This document shows, piece by piece, positions 14,166-26,163 of a stretch of DNA of 64,000 bases. Under the pieces are notes generated by a model that was given only the letters and a program-made list of their open reading frames with translations, had not been told where the DNA came from and made no database searches. Origin of the DNA: Mangifera indica (taxonomy: Eukaryota; Streptophyta; Magnoliopsida; Sapindales; Anacardiaceae); contig NC_058149.1 in the NCBI RefSeq assembly GCF_011075055.1, positions 12,158,449 to 12,222,448 of the forward strand, written 5' to 3'. A program made the translations under genes and the position numbers. Each line of letters opens with the position of its first letter. Within the stretch, counting starts at the first letter, position 1.

Positions 14166-15506
14166 ATAACAAGTGGGGAAGGAGAAGTAAATAAAAGATT
14201 GGGACTGATCATGATGAAATGGGTCATCATGTGAGAATACAAAATACATTGATGTTATAGAAAGGAGCATGGTAGGGCAATGAGAGAAGAAGAACCATGT
14301 TTGAAATTCATGTAAACTTGGAACAAGACATGTTCTGTAATAGTACCATGTGCTTAACCATTAACATTTTGTTTCCCCTTTCCTCTTCTTTTTCCTTCAC
14401 CCGTTTTTTTCATTTTCATCTTCATCTTGATCTGCATACTCTTTTTATAAAATTTATTTCGCATAAATTAAATAAAATCATATAATTTTATTTTTATAAG
14501 ATCTATTTATAAAATATAAAATACTAAATCAAATATTTTATCATTACCTAAATACCTGAAATATTATGTATTTTAAATTCCCAATGGTATGAAATTTTTT
14601 TACACCGGAATAACTAGTTTTTCGCTACTAAAGTCTCTGTGAGGGACAACTTTCCATGGGATAAACTTGAATACGAATAGAAATTTATTTCTTGAGTTGG
14701 TTTAGTAAAGAAAAGAGAAAAGACATGAGCGTTGAAGAGAGACAAAAGTAGACAAGGATGGTTTTAAAGAGACAAAACATATGGCATGAAATGTAGTACT
14801 CTGTGCTTAGTTTCCCTTTCAAAAATATTTAAAAAAAAAAAAAACAAAGTAAGGCCTAATTTTAATTTATTATACACAATATTTGTAGGAAAAGCTTTGG
14901 AATGTGAAGCTAAAAAATAAAAAAAAAAATGGATTAAAAAAATAATATATTTAAGTGAGAAAAGTTAAAAACACTACTGCCCTCGATTCACGAGGGTTGG
15001 AGAAAAGTACGGAATTGGGCTGTGATTCTTAACACTGCCAGAGGTTGTTATCTTTGTACTCAAAAAACTAACTTTCAAAATATAAAATATTTATAGATGC
15101 ATGTGATTTTCTTTTTAGTTTCCCAAATATATCCTTTTGTCAGCTTTGTTTCTCTGTCCCTTATCAAAGATTAACATAATCTTCTTGGGATAATTTGAAT
15201 ATTAAAAAAAAGTGAGATTTTAAATATAAAATTTAAAATTTAAATTAATTTAGATGATATTTTAAAATTATTTATTATAATAATAATTATGAAATTGATC
15301 ATTTTATTTATTTGATGTAATCAATTCAATTTAAAAAAAATGACCCGATTTATATAAGATTCTCGGAAAATTAAGATGATAAAATTTCAATCACAACTGT
15401 ATTTAGCTCATTTGAACTCATCATCACTCTCCTTTGACTCTAAAAAAAAGAAGGAAAGACAAGGGTATTATGGTAAATTTATAATGATAAAAAACACAAA
15501 GATAAG

Positions 15507-15516
15507 GAGGAGCAGA

Positions 15517-15548
<32 letters not shown>

Positions 15549-15562
15549 TAGAAGCAGAAGCA
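15507..15562. repeat. AGGAGC/AGAAGC hexanucleotide repeat
   Basis: Roughly nine tandem hexamers AGGAGC with AGAAGC variants. It can be read as Arg-Ser repeats on the plus strand and as Leu or Cys-Ser runs on the minus strand. The enclosing frames have no other protein features, so I treat it as a microsatellite. Confidence 0.85.
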
Positions 15563-15828
15563 AGCAAAACCTGCTGCAAGAAAAGCAGGGAGGAGGGAGA
15601 GGGGGCCGGGCCGTGTAATGGTAACTGGACAAATCGGGAGGATAGGTAAATGATTGGCTGACACGTGGCTGTATTTGATTTGACAAGGCTGTAAGACAGT
15701 ACAGCTGTGAAAGACCCGTCACACCGTTGATTGCGTGGACGAAAACTCGTTAAACGTTATGTTAGATCATTTCGCAGACCGTATGCCATGCCATCACTTT
15801 CTCTTTCTTTTTAATTCCCAACTATAAA

Positions 15829-15853
15829 TTATTATTATTATTATTATTATTAT
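15829..15853. repeat. (ATT)n microsatellite
   Basis: About eight tandem ATT units. Confidence 0.85.
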
Positions 15854-15986
15854 AACTAAATCCGATTCGTATTAATCGGAAAGATAAATTCTAAAATATA
15901 ATATTTCCAAACTCTTCTTTTGATAAATTCTAATATTTTATCAATTTTGTTAACCTTCAATATTCTAATGATAAAAATTTAATTTA

Positions 15987-16598
15987 AGCTAAAGAACTTA
16001 TTTTCATCCAAGTTTTAATGTATTATCAAAGTTACATTTGCGGTTAGAATTTTTTGTTAGAGATACAAGTAGAATTATTATTTTATTAATAATATTAAAA
16101 AATTTATAAAAATTATTGTATTTTGGTCCTAAATTTTAAAAACTAACAACTTTACTCTTATTTAAAATTTTTTAACTTTTAAAAGTAACATCCTCTACTT
16201 TAAAACCTATAGTTTTTTTTTTTCCTCTTCGGCCACCATCTTTGACCTCCAACGATGTTATAGGTAAAATTGTTATTTTACTAATAATATTAAAAAAATA
16301 TAAAACTTATTATATTTTCTTTATAAATTTTAAAAACTAACAACTTTACCTCTATCTAAAGTTTTTTAACTTTCAAAAGTAACATTCTTTACTCTAAAAC
16401 CTATGGTTTATTTTCTTTCCCTCTTCAACCATCATCTTCGACCTCCAACGATGACACTTTAACACTTTATCTCTATCGACGGTAAGACAATCGGGACGAC
16501 GAAGCCTATAGATTTCAAACCCCATAGACTTTTCAACCTCTATAAGTGTAACTTTAAAAATGCGTGAAAACTTGAGAAGAAAATAGTCCTTTTTGGCC
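15987..16598. mobile_element. Mutator-like MITE with perfect 9-bp TSD
   Basis: Perfect direct repeats TTTAATTTA flank it at 15978-15986 and 16599-16607. The left end AGCTAAAGAACTTATTTTCA resembles the reverse-complemented right end GGCCAAAAAGGACTATTTTC and the family consensus GGCCAAAGGACTTATTCC. Inside, a segment of about 185 bp is present twice in tandem (about 16076-16256 and 16268-16453). It includes the words 'CTAATAATATTAAAAAA' and 'GACCTCCAACGATG', so the left arm appears to have been duplicated. There is no coding capacity. Confidence 0.8.
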
Positions 16599-18207
16599 TT
16601 TAATTTATAATAAAAGAATAAAATTACTAATATTTTTTTTCACATTAAACTTTGGATTAATTGTGTAATGGAGACATAATTACTATAAATAAATGATAGA
16701 GCAAGATATGATAATGGTAATGGAGAGGGATTTGCTAACAGATCTTCTGTAGCAAATCCCTTCTTTTCCTCTTATTTCAACAACTAAATCTCTCAATCCC
16801 CTTTTTTTTCTTTTTTCACTTGCAAATTCTACTCCAATTATTGTCAATTATTTTTTGAAGCCAAATGAGTCCAAAATTATCATTGAATCTCAATTATGTA
16901 CTTCCACAAACTTGTCCACTTCCAATTGGAGTTTATATGTTTGATAATTAAGAGCTAGGGTTGGTTAATTGTCATTTTCCATCATTATTTTTTCAATTTA
17001 TATTGCCCAACTGTGTTTTCTTGGTCATAAGAACAACTCCATGAAATTAATGCATGTAATGTACATTAAATCATAATATACCATGTATTGATTCATATGA
17101 TATATTTACTGTATTGTATTAATTTAATATACTATATAATATTTATTATTTTATATTTATATTGTATATTATATGATAGTAATATATATGGTTTGTGTAT
17201 TATGTTGTGTCTTTTAGAATTACAGTGAGATCATGGCAGTCAACCGAGGAAATATAATGAATTATTTAATTGTTTATTACAAATTAAAAAATATATATAT
17301 ATATATAGAAGGCATATCACATCGCATCATGGCCGTTACATCACCCTTAGCAAGAGGAATGGGCAAAACCCACAATAGAAATTCGGCACCTTATTTAGTA
17401 CACAAAATACATGTAAATGAATTCATCCGAAAACAACCCTTTTCAAGCATGAGTGGTCGAAATCTTATGAATAGTAATTCAAATCAAAATTTTAACTTAT
17501 CTAATATTATAATTATGAAATTAAATATTGAATCAAAATTTTACCTATTTGATGTAATAATAGTGATAGATTTATATAAATGAATTTAGCTTCCATATAT
17601 AGCAAATTAAACATTATACGAAATATTTAGATTGTTAATAGGGTCAAGTGAATAAGCAAGTTGTAAGAAAATTGTTAGGACCCATAAACGGCACATGGCC
17701 CCAACATGTTTTGGTGCATTAAGACAAATAATAGGGAAGGTGGGGTTAGCGTGGGTGGCTTCTTGTTGGGTCGAGTAGGGCATATTTCCCCACCTTAACC
17801 ACACAAACAATCCTCTCAAATAGACACCCTTGTTCCCATGTGACTAAATTTAAGAGCAACATTCCAAATTACAAATACAACCCACCCCCACCCACCCAGT
17901 CCCTTCCTAAATCAATCTTTTCGGGAACAAGAAACGACACCGTTACAACTAATCATAATTACTCAAGTAATTACTTATAATTAGATCTCTATAATTACCA
18001 CTGAATCTTTACTTAAGAGCAAAGTACAATTCTAAAAGTGGAGGGCTCCATAGTCGAATCTCAATAATCATTTTATATTTATTCTTAAGGAAGCATACAA
18101 CAAAATTAAACTTTCTACTTATTCTTCTTCTATTTTTTAATTTTCTTCCTATTAATTAAAAATGAATTCAATATTTGGAAAATAGAAACCATCAAGATCA
18201 CATAATG

Positions 18208-18380
18208 TTAGGATTAGATAAAAGTCAAATCAAATTAAATCAAATTCGAGTTTGAGTTTGATAAACCAAATATCCCTAAAATTCGAATTCAAAAATATTA
18301 AATTCTTATACTCAAATTCACTCAAGTTAAACTCGTTTGAATCAAATTCGAATTGAATAAACTTAATTCAAATCCTAACC
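18208..18380. mobile_element. GAGC-type MITE, strongly decayed
   Basis: The ends GTTAGGATTAGATAAA and, in reverse complement, GGTTAGGATTTGAATTAA are inverted repeats. The body is full of AAATTCGAGTTTGAGTTTG-like words, a T-rich version of the GAGCTCGAGC arms at 25799-26119. No clear target duplication was seen. Confidence 0.5.
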
Positions 18381-18906
18381 CTATATATTGTAACGTTTTT
18401 ATTCATTAACTATATATTAAACCATCATTTATACTATACTATAACAAAAAAAAAATTAATTACCCATATTCGGAAGGTGGTAAATTCATTAATTAAATTT
18501 CTTTAAATATTAACAAAATCCTTTTGTTTCTATGGAAATTTCATAAAGGGGATTTTCTTAAAATAGAAAAATAGTTCAATAAAAATAAAAAAGGAATCAT
18601 ATTAAACTGTAAGAGAAAAGGGATATAATAATACTAAATAGAAAAGACAAGGGTAAGATAGTCTTAAAAAGATCAAATAAAAGCTTATTCGTTGACCCTT
18701 ATAATTCCAATGGCGGCCCCTACGCCGTTGGCCATGCTTTGCTCTTCTTATACCGTCTCTCCTTCTCTCTCTCTATTTCTTTATATCTTTTTCACTCGCT
18801 AGTATTAAAAGCTAAACGCACTATCAACGCCACAAGTACACCAGCATTTGCAAGACAAGATAAGAAGCAAAATACATAAAAGGCTGCTCCACTTTGCATC
18901 TCTCTC

Positions 18907-21459
18907 ATGGAGGAGGAGCTCGTCAACCGGTTCAAGCTACTTGTCATCTCTTTCGCCGTCTTATTGTTTGTTTTAAAGGTTACAATTCTGCTTTGGTGGA
19001 CACCCAGAAAAATTGAAGACCATTTCTCTAAGCAAGGGATCAGAGGTCCTCCTTATCATTTCTTCATTGGAAATGTTAAGGAGTTGGTTGGCATGATGCT
19101 CAAGGCTTCTTCTCAACCCATGCCTTTCTCCCACAACATACTCCCTAGAGTTCTCTCTTTTTACCATCACTGGAGGAAAATCTATGGTAACTTTCTCATT
19201 TCCACTCACATTGATACATCCTTACCTTTTTCAACATATTAAGCTTCTCGTTCTTCTTTCCTCAAACTGTTAAAGATTTTCAAAGAAAAAAGGGACCTTG
19301 AGGGGTTTCTCTCTCTTAAAGCTAAGAGTTAGTTTCGATCATCATTAAAGTTGATGGTTCGCAGTGTCTTTAGCTTGGTCGATGATCGTATGCTTCAGAA
19401 TTGTGGCCTTATTTTTTGAGTTTGTGTTCTTCTTTTTAAAAAATTTGCAGCCTTTTTTTCTGAACTCGGATGCTTGAGCCTTTGTTTTCTCTTTCCTTTT
19501 ATATTTCTCTCTGCCTTCTTCTCCTGCCACCGGAGATTAATAAAAATTTTGGTTTTTTTTTTTTTTAACTTTGTTACTTATAATTTTGTCAGTCGTGAAA
19601 GTGAAAATGTGGTTTTCTTTCATATTTCAGTTACTTTTGAGTTGTGTATGTCCTCTTTTCATCTGTAAATTTTGATAATGAAGTTGTATTTGTTTGGTAG
19701 TGGTAGTATGTATTGAGTTGTCTTCTTCCGTGTTTCTTTTGGCCTCTCTTGCTCGTCTTGTAGGGTCCTACACTATCCATGTTTTCTCTGAATTAATGGT
19801 GGTCATGTTTTCTTGTCATTCCTCTTTCTGCAGACTTCATTCTTTCTACTTTCTCTGCAACTTCCTATTTGGTGTTAAGCTCTTATTTTTATTTCTTCAA
19901 TGCCAATACAAGAATTATTTCCTCTTTATTAAAATATTTGATTTCTGGTTCATTGCAGGTGCAACATTTCTTGTATGGTTCGGACCCACCGTCCGCCTCA
20001 CCGTCGCCGATCCCGATCTCATTCGTGAAGTGTTTACTTCCAAGTCTGAATTCTACGAGAAAAACGAAGCTCACCCTCTCGTTAAACAGCTCGAAGGCGA
20101 TGGTCTCCTCAGTCTCAAAGGAGAAAAATGGGCTCACCATAGGAAAATCATAACACCCACCTTCCATATGGAAAATCTCAAAGTAAGTTCATCACCTTAA
20201 TTAATTAATTAATCATTAAATCAATTTTCATATTAATAAATACAAAAATATACATATCTTCTGTAGCTGCTGGTGCCAGTGGTGGCAAAAAGCGTCACCG
20301 AAATGTTGGATAAATGGCTAGCAATGTCAATATCCGGCCAGGTAGAAATTGAAGTTTCAGAGTGGTTTCAACTTCTTACAGAAGATGTCATCACTCGAAC
20401 GGCATTTGGCAGTAGCTATGAAGATGGAAAAGCCATTTTTAGACTGCAAGCTCAGCAAATGGAGCTCGCTGCTGAAGCTTTTCGGAAAGTTTTCATCCCT
20501 GGCTACAGATTTTTACCCACAAAAAGGAATATAAATTCATGGAGACTAGACAAGGAAATCAAGAAGTCCTTAATGAAACTGATCAAAAAGAGAAAAGAGA
20601 ATTCAGCTAGTGGGAATGAAGAAAAAGAAAAAAGTCCAAAGGATTTGCTGGGACTCATGATCCAAGCTTCAAACTCGTCTGCAAATATAACAGATTACGA
20701 CATTGTCGAAGAATGCAAGACATTTTTCTTTGCTGGCAAACAGACCACATCCAATTTGCTGACGTGGACAACAGTTCTCTTAGCAATGCACCCACAATGG
20801 CAGGTGCTAGCACGTGAGGAGGTGATAAGGGTATGTGGATCACGTGACACACCTACTAAGGATGATGTTGTCAAGCTTAAGACGGTACAGCCTCCTTATC
20901 CTCTTTTATTAAGACAAAAACCATCTTGTCTCTTACCATAACTGACTTCTTTTTAAATTTCAAATAATCTGGTGTGCAGCTGACCATGATATTAAATGAA
21001 TCCCTACGATTATACCCGCCCATCATCGCTACCATCAGACGGGCAAAAATTGACGTGGAGTTGGGTGGGTATAAGATCCCATGTGGGACCGAATTATTAA
21101 TTCCAATCCTAGCCGTTCATCATGATCAAGCCATATGGGGCAACGATGCTAATGAATTTAATCCAGCTAGATTCACCGAGGGGGTGGCCCGTGCAACAAA
21201 ACATTCGGTGGGATTCATCCCATTCGGGTTAGGGGTCCGCACCTGCATTGGACAAAACCTAGCCATCTTGCAAACTAAATTAGCCCTTGCCATTATACTT
21301 CAACGGTTCTCCTTTCGACTAGCTCCGACCTATCAACATGCTCCAACTGTTGTTATGTTATTGTACCCACAATATGGTGCACCAATTATCTTTCAACATG
21401 TGTCCTCTGATCATGATGATCAAGATCAACCCATTTCTAGTCAACATGAACGGTCCTGA
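18907..21459 (+). CDS. CYP734A1: CYP734A (BAS1-type) brassinosteroid C-26 hydroxylase
   Basis: Four exons (18907-19186, 19959-20182, 20267-20884, 20980-21459) give 533 residues, close to the family length of about 520. A membrane anchor (about residues 10-30, ending LLWWTPRKIE) is followed by the proline-rich hinge RGPPYHFF. The I-helix motif is AGKQTT at about 324-329, where Gln replaces the usual acidic residue, as in this subfamily. The K-helix is ESLR (E381-R384), the 'FNPARF' motif follows, and the haem loop PFGLGVRTCIG has Cys463. Near-identity to my memory of Arabidopsis BAS1 across exon 2 and the haem region makes the subfamily call firm. CYP734A enzymes sit on the ER and inactivate brassinolide and castasterone by C-26 hydroxylation, so they set hormone level and light-dependent growth. 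All key residues are intact. Confidence 0.95.
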
Positions 21460-21774
21460 TTTTATTTGTTATCCTTTGTGTGTAAGTGGCTTGCTGTTTC
21501 ATAGCATCCAAAATTTAGAGCAAATATTTTGCATATTTTACTGACCCAATGCTCTTTCATGGTTTTTTTTTTTTTTTAACCTATGGTTGTAGGATTATAT
21601 ATATTAATGTCTAACAACTAGGTAGCTATAGCTTCCTGCTTGTCGAATCAAATTAAATGTATATTTTGCACAATTTCTACTCAGTTTTGTAGCATTCAAT
21701 CTTTGAATTTATATCTTTTTAAAATGTCTTGTGTAGAGAATGCAAATGGATCAACAATGATACTATATAAGAGG

Positions 21775-22232
21775 CAAATACGAATCGAACTGAATCTAAA
21801 TAATTTTTTATTTGAGTTTGATTTAAATAAAAAAATAATTTCATTCGAGTTTTTTGAGTTAAAATTTAAGGTTGTTCAAGTTTGAATTGAATAAAAATGA
21901 TTTTATTTGAATTTAATTTAATTTTATGGTTTGAATCTATATTTTGAATTTGTGGTTGATATAATTCAATTGAGTTGAATTCATTCTAACTCAATCTACT
22001 AATGGGTAAAATAATGTCATTTTAATAATTAATTAATATAATTTGAATCAAATCACGAGTCAAATTTAAATAAATCATCTAACTTGCGAGCTAGGTTGAG
22101 TTAAACTCATTTTAACTTAAGTTCAATTCGGTTTTAAAATGAGTCAAACTTTTAAAGTAAAATTTAGTTTGAATTCAAACTATATAAATTAAAATCGAGT
22201 CAAACCAACTTGGTTCAAGTTTGATCTCTAAT
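21775..22232. repeat. GAGC-type MITE remnant
   Basis: The text is dominated by T-rich derivatives of the GAGTTCGAG arms (for example 'TTTGAGTTTGATTTAAAT' and 'GAGTCAAACTTTTAAAG') with a central AATGTCATTTTAATAATT. It looks like an old, methylation-decayed relative of 25799-26119. Ends are approximate. Confidence 0.4.
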
Positions 22233-22265
22233 AAAGATTGGCTAACCTAAGCGTAATATATAATA

Positions 22266-23813
22266 GGAAAATTATAATAAATGTCTAAAACTAAAGGGTG
22301 TTAAGCGAAATTATCCAAAACTCTAAGGATTAAGCAAAAATACCCTCAATTTGGAAAATAACTAAATTGCCCTTTTATATAAATCTCATATTTTCTACGG
22401 ATTTATTGTTCAAATCAGAGAAAAATTTGGATCTCCCACGGGTTTCCCATGGGTGCAACGAATTTCGGTCTTTTCTGTTGATTTTTCGTGTTTTTTAACA
22501 ATAAAAAATGACAAATAAGGATAGTACATTATCTTACTTTTTGTTTGAATCAATTTATTGTTAGGAATATTGAAATTTGAGAGAGATTTTGAGGTTTGAA
22601 TGTTTAAGATTTCGATTTTGAACAATACAAAAAATGTTTTGATTCTTTGTTGTTTTGCTTAAATTTCTTGAGGGGTTTTGTGTTATTGGATGTGTAGATT
22701 TGATTTGTGTTAAAATTAGAGGCTGAAATGACGAGTTTTGGCCGAAAAATAGGTTAGATCTATCGACGCTATGTTAATTTCCCATAGGCGCCCTTGGGGT
22801 GGGGGGGGGGGGTGCGGGGGGGGGGGGGGGACCATGAGTTAGGTGGAAATTGACTTTTTTTAAACTATAGGCCTGTAGAACAACCATAATTTTTTATCTG
22901 GGAGGAGTTATGGGGTCTGCAATATATCAACGCGAAGTTCGCTTCGAGCTCTATAATGACAACTAGCTTTGCCGGTTGTGCCCAATTTGGAGACCCAAAT
23001 AAAACTGTTTTAGTGTGTATTACACAGTTTTTTTTGTTTTATCAAATTTAGAATTTTCGATTTTTATGATTTTGAGTTTGTTTGTGACCGGACTAGACTT
23101 TTTTGATATATAGTTTTCAAATTTAACATTTATCTCTTTAGTTTTGTGCTTTTTAAGACACGTTTTAAGATGTAATTATGAAATTTTAGACCGATTTTTT
23201 GGTTTTCTCGTTCCTAAGCTATTCGAACGTGTAGTTTTCGAAATTTAGCTCTGTTTTTTCAGATTTTTGAGTGATTTTTTAATTGTTGATATTTTAGGGT
23301 ATTTCAATATATCTATTTATTCTTAACATGTTATTTAAATCCTTTATATATTGTATAATATCAAAATATCCTCATATTTTTCTAACATTTCATTTAACCC
23401 CTAAATTATTATCAAATATCCAAATGCCTTCTTTATATGATATACAAACTAGATTTAATAAATAAAATTAAGTTTTGAGTTAAGATTCATATAAATATTT
23501 TTTTTCATAAATTGATTTTTTTCTACTCAAATTCAAAAACATGAATTTCTTCCTTCCAAACGAATCCGTAGTAATTGATATTAAGTAAAAAAGAGAGTGA
23601 GAGTGAGTGTTTAAGTGATATGAGAAGTGTATGTAATGAGAGTGAGTGTACGAGTTTATATAGATGTGGTGAAAGGTAATTTTGATATTTTAAAAAAAAA
23701 TTATGGCATTTTTGCTTAGGAATAAGAAAAATGAGCGTTTTTGCTTAGAAATAGGAGAAATGAGCATTTTTGCTTAATAAAAGGGTAAAATGGGTATTTA
23801 ACATAATTTTTCC
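22266..23813. mobile_element. Non-autonomous TIR element, about 1.55 kb
   Basis: Perfect 8-bp direct repeats ATATAATA flank it at 22258-22265 and 23814-23821. The left end starts GGAAAATTATAATAAATG, and the right end in reverse complement starts GGAAAAATTATGTTAAAT. Both ends then carry the word TTAAGCAAAAAT about 40-70 bp inward, and the right end has several diverged copies of it in tandem. No transposase-like frame is present. The termini resemble Mutator-like elements, while the duplication length (8, with a mismatched ninth base) also allows hAT. It contains the G-run at 22796-22830. Confidence 0.75.
22796..22830. repeat. Long G homopolymer tract
   Basis: Runs of 4, 12 and 15 consecutive G are separated only by T and TGC. 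It lies inside the TIR element and in otherwise AT-rich DNA. It could form a G-quadruplex, or be a sequencing or assembly artefact. Confidence 0.9.
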
Positions 23814-23826
23814 ATATAATATTAAT

Positions 23827-23967
23827 GAGTAATGTTATGTATATAATTTTTTTATATAATTTTATGTACCAATAATATGTGTCATTGTGTGATTAGATAA
23901 TCAAAAATTAAAAATAATCTAATACTCAATCATAAGATAACATGTCATTATTTATGCATAAAATTAT
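23827..23967. repeat. hAT-like MITE, degenerate
   Basis: It starts GAGTAATGTTATGTATATAA, includes the family core 'GTGTCATTGTGTGATTAGAT' and ends near 'TTATTTATGCATAAAATTAT'. These are the same landmarks as the intact unit at 7882-8063. It begins only a few bases after the target duplication of the preceding element. Confidence 0.5.
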
Positions 23968-23999
23968 ATTTGTCTTGTGAAATTAGATTGAATCTAGAC

Positions 24000-24318
24000 C
24001 AAAGTGGTGACTAGAGATGGGATAGGGAGTTTTGTAAAGGTCGCTGGTGGTCGAAGATGTGTTAGGGAGGTTTATGGAGGTCATTGGTGGCTGCAGATAT
24101 CATCGAAGAAGAGTGGAAAGAAAATCATAGTTATTCAAAATTAGAAAACTTTAACCAGATGTGAAATTGTTAGTTTTTTAATATTATTATCAAAATAATG
24201 ATTTTATCTTTAATTATAACTAAAAATTTTAACAAAAATTAACTTATGAGTGAGATTTTAGATATTTTAATAATTAACAAATACTAAATCTGGATTACAC
24301 TATACCTTGGGTGGCCTA
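24000..24318. mobile_element. Half copy of the Mutator-like MITE
   Basis: Only the right arm is recognisable. It has 'TAATGATTTTATCTTTAATT', a run ending 'AACAAATACTAAATC' and the terminal words ACCTTGGGTGG then CC. The outer GAATAAGTC segment seen in sister copies appears deleted. The left arm is missing or too diverged to see. Confidence 0.5.
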
Positions 24319-25174
24319 TAGGAATTAATGTGCCTTGGCCCTTGGGCAATCCAATGTAAACGTTTGGTGAAGATTTTAATGAAATCCCACTTTGTGAAAT
24401 TGAAATTAATTAATTTAATGGGATGGGTACCAGCTAAGATGGTGAAAATCCCAGTAAAATTTGTCTGCTCTCTGATGTTTCCTCCTCTCTTCCCCAATTT
24501 TAGCCTTATTCTGACTATACTATAAAGTATTATAATTTGAAAAAAAAAGGTTTCCTCATAATGAAAGGCACTAGAATCTGTGAACTTGGTGTTACTACAA
24601 AGAAGATTAAAAATGAAGGACAAATGCATTGGGCAAAGCATGAAACCAACCCAGCATGCAAGGGCTGTGTGATTATCAATCATTCTCCTTTATAGGGTTT
24701 AGGGCTTAATTAAATTAATGAGTAATATTATTTATATTTATTTTAAATATATATATATTTATATAAATTATGATATTATTTTATTTTTAATTTAAAATTA
24801 TTTAATCTTATAATAACATATATAAATATATATAAATATTTAAAATAGATATACATAATTTTATCATAAATAATAATTTTTGGGGATCTTCTAATTAGAA
24901 TGCATGTGGGCGTGGAATTGAACATCTCTCTAAGCATGCTTTTATACCAAGAGAGCATGTGATTTCTTCTTTCGAATGATTTGGACATACGCTTAATGTC
25001 CTGATTAACGCTAATCCATGGCTTAATTAATTTTAATTACTGATATAAAGAGATTTCTGTTCATTTGTGCTTTGTCTTGGGCATGCTTCCATCCTCATTA
25101 ACATTATCTACGCTGCTGTCTCCCATCCCTCAGCTACACGACAAACTTAACATTCTAAATATTAATTAAATAAA

Positions 25175-26163
25175 GGCCAAAGCACTCATTCCTACCCAAG
25201 ATTTGTTCAATGCCCAACTAGTATCCATAAGTATCAAAAATCTAAACTTCCATCCATGAGTCGTTAAAATTAATTGAATCAATTAGTTTTAGAAATAAAA
25301 TCATTATTTAATTGATAATATATTAAAAATAATAAAATTTTATCTCACTTCTCCCCTTAGTTTTAAAAGTTATATTTTTCCTTTAAGGTTTCATTTCAAC
25401 TCATTCTTTTTCGATGATAGGAATCTAGTTTTAATCTCTCTCTCTATCATTACCAATCTCCCTCTTGATAGAATCTCTCTCCATCCAATGACATCTTCGA
25501 TGTGATGGGGGAGGTTTGATCTGGTTGTTTTGTCGGAAGGAGAGAGATACCATCGGGATGGAGACCATCGAAGAAATGATCACTTAACAAAAGAAAAATA
25601 TAATTTTTTAAAGTTTAATTCTAGAAAAAATTGTTAATTTTCTTAATCAAGGGAGGGAACGAGATAAAATTTTATTATTTTTAATATATTATTAATTAAA
25701 TAATGATTTTACCCTTGAAACTTATTGATTATGTTAATTTTAATAGTTCACAATAAAAATTTAGATTTTCAATACTTAATAAATACTAGTTCAGGAATAG
25801 GGCTGGATTTGAGCCGAGCCGAGCTCGGCTCGCAGCCAGCTCGGGCTCGGCTCGGCTTTTTAATGGCCGGCTCGAGTTCGGCTCGTTTTCAGCTCGGCTC
25901 GATTCGTTTTTTATATCAAAATGACACCATTTTGTATATATATATATGGATTGAAACGACGTCATTTTGTATAAAAAAATTTTTAAAAAAATATACCGAG
26001 CCAACCCGAGTCAGCTCGGGCTCGGCTCGAGCTCGATCGAGCTGAGTTGAGCCCGGCTCGTTTTAGGCTCGAACCGAGCCGAGCCGAGCTCGAGCTGGCT
26101 CGGCTCGAATCCGGCCTTATTCAGGAATTAAACAAACCTTGGGTGGGAATAAGCCGTTTGGGC
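25175..26163. mobile_element. Mutator-like MITE hosting a GC-rich MITE
   Basis: The left end GGCCAAAGCACTCATTCC and the reverse-complemented right end GCCCAAACGGCTTATTCC continue as matching arms (CTACCCAAGATTTGTTCAAT against CCACCCAAGGTTTGTTTAAT). Flanking 9-bp repeats TTAAATAAA (25166-25174) and TTAAATGAA (26164-26172) match at 8 of 9 bases. The right arm is interrupted by the element at 25799-26119. Without it the host unit would be about 660 bp, the size of its sister copies. Confidence 0.8.
25799..26119. mobile_element. GC-rich GAGCCGAGC MITE, nested
   Basis: Perfect 9-bp direct repeats TTCAGGAAT at 25790-25798 and 26120-26128 flank 321 bp. Its ends (GGGCTGGATTTGAGCCGAGC and, reversed, AGGCCGGATTCGAGCCGAGC) are inverted repeats. 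The arms are dense in GAGCCGAGC and GCTCGGCTCG words, and the centre has an AAACGACGTCATTTTG motif and a (TA)n tract. It is far richer in CpG than anything around it. It is non-coding, and the open frames through it are a by-product of low A/T. Confidence 0.85.

Larger units (their letters stand above)
11424..18906. other. Gene-free interval with MITEs and microsatellites
   Basis: No convincing host gene was found. The interval contains a long (TA)n tract near 12018-12067, GAGC-type MITEs at 12389-12677 and about 18208-18380, a (GTAT)n tract near 14134-14165, an AGGAGC tract near 15507-15562, an (ATT)n tract near 15829-15853 and a Mutator-like MITE at 15987-16598. Two slightly GC-richer patches, about 12850-13080 and 13260-13530, have short open frames but no recognisable protein. 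Confidence 0.5.

Noticed and set aside
15376..15722. Open frames on both strands with Arg-Ser or Leu/Cys-Ser runs
   Set aside because: They are created by the AGGAGC microsatellite. The flanks have no domain, splice context or promoter.
17233..17583. 116-codon plus-strand frame
   Set aside because: AT-rich with low-complexity Ile/Asn/Tyr content and no conserved motif. Probably intergenic.
22410..22625. 71-codon minus-strand frame inside the TIR element
   Set aside because: No transposase motif, and low-complexity Asn/Ile/Lys composition.
24300..24683. 127-codon minus-strand frame
   Set aside because: Begins in the end of a MITE arm and has no recognisable domain or gene context.
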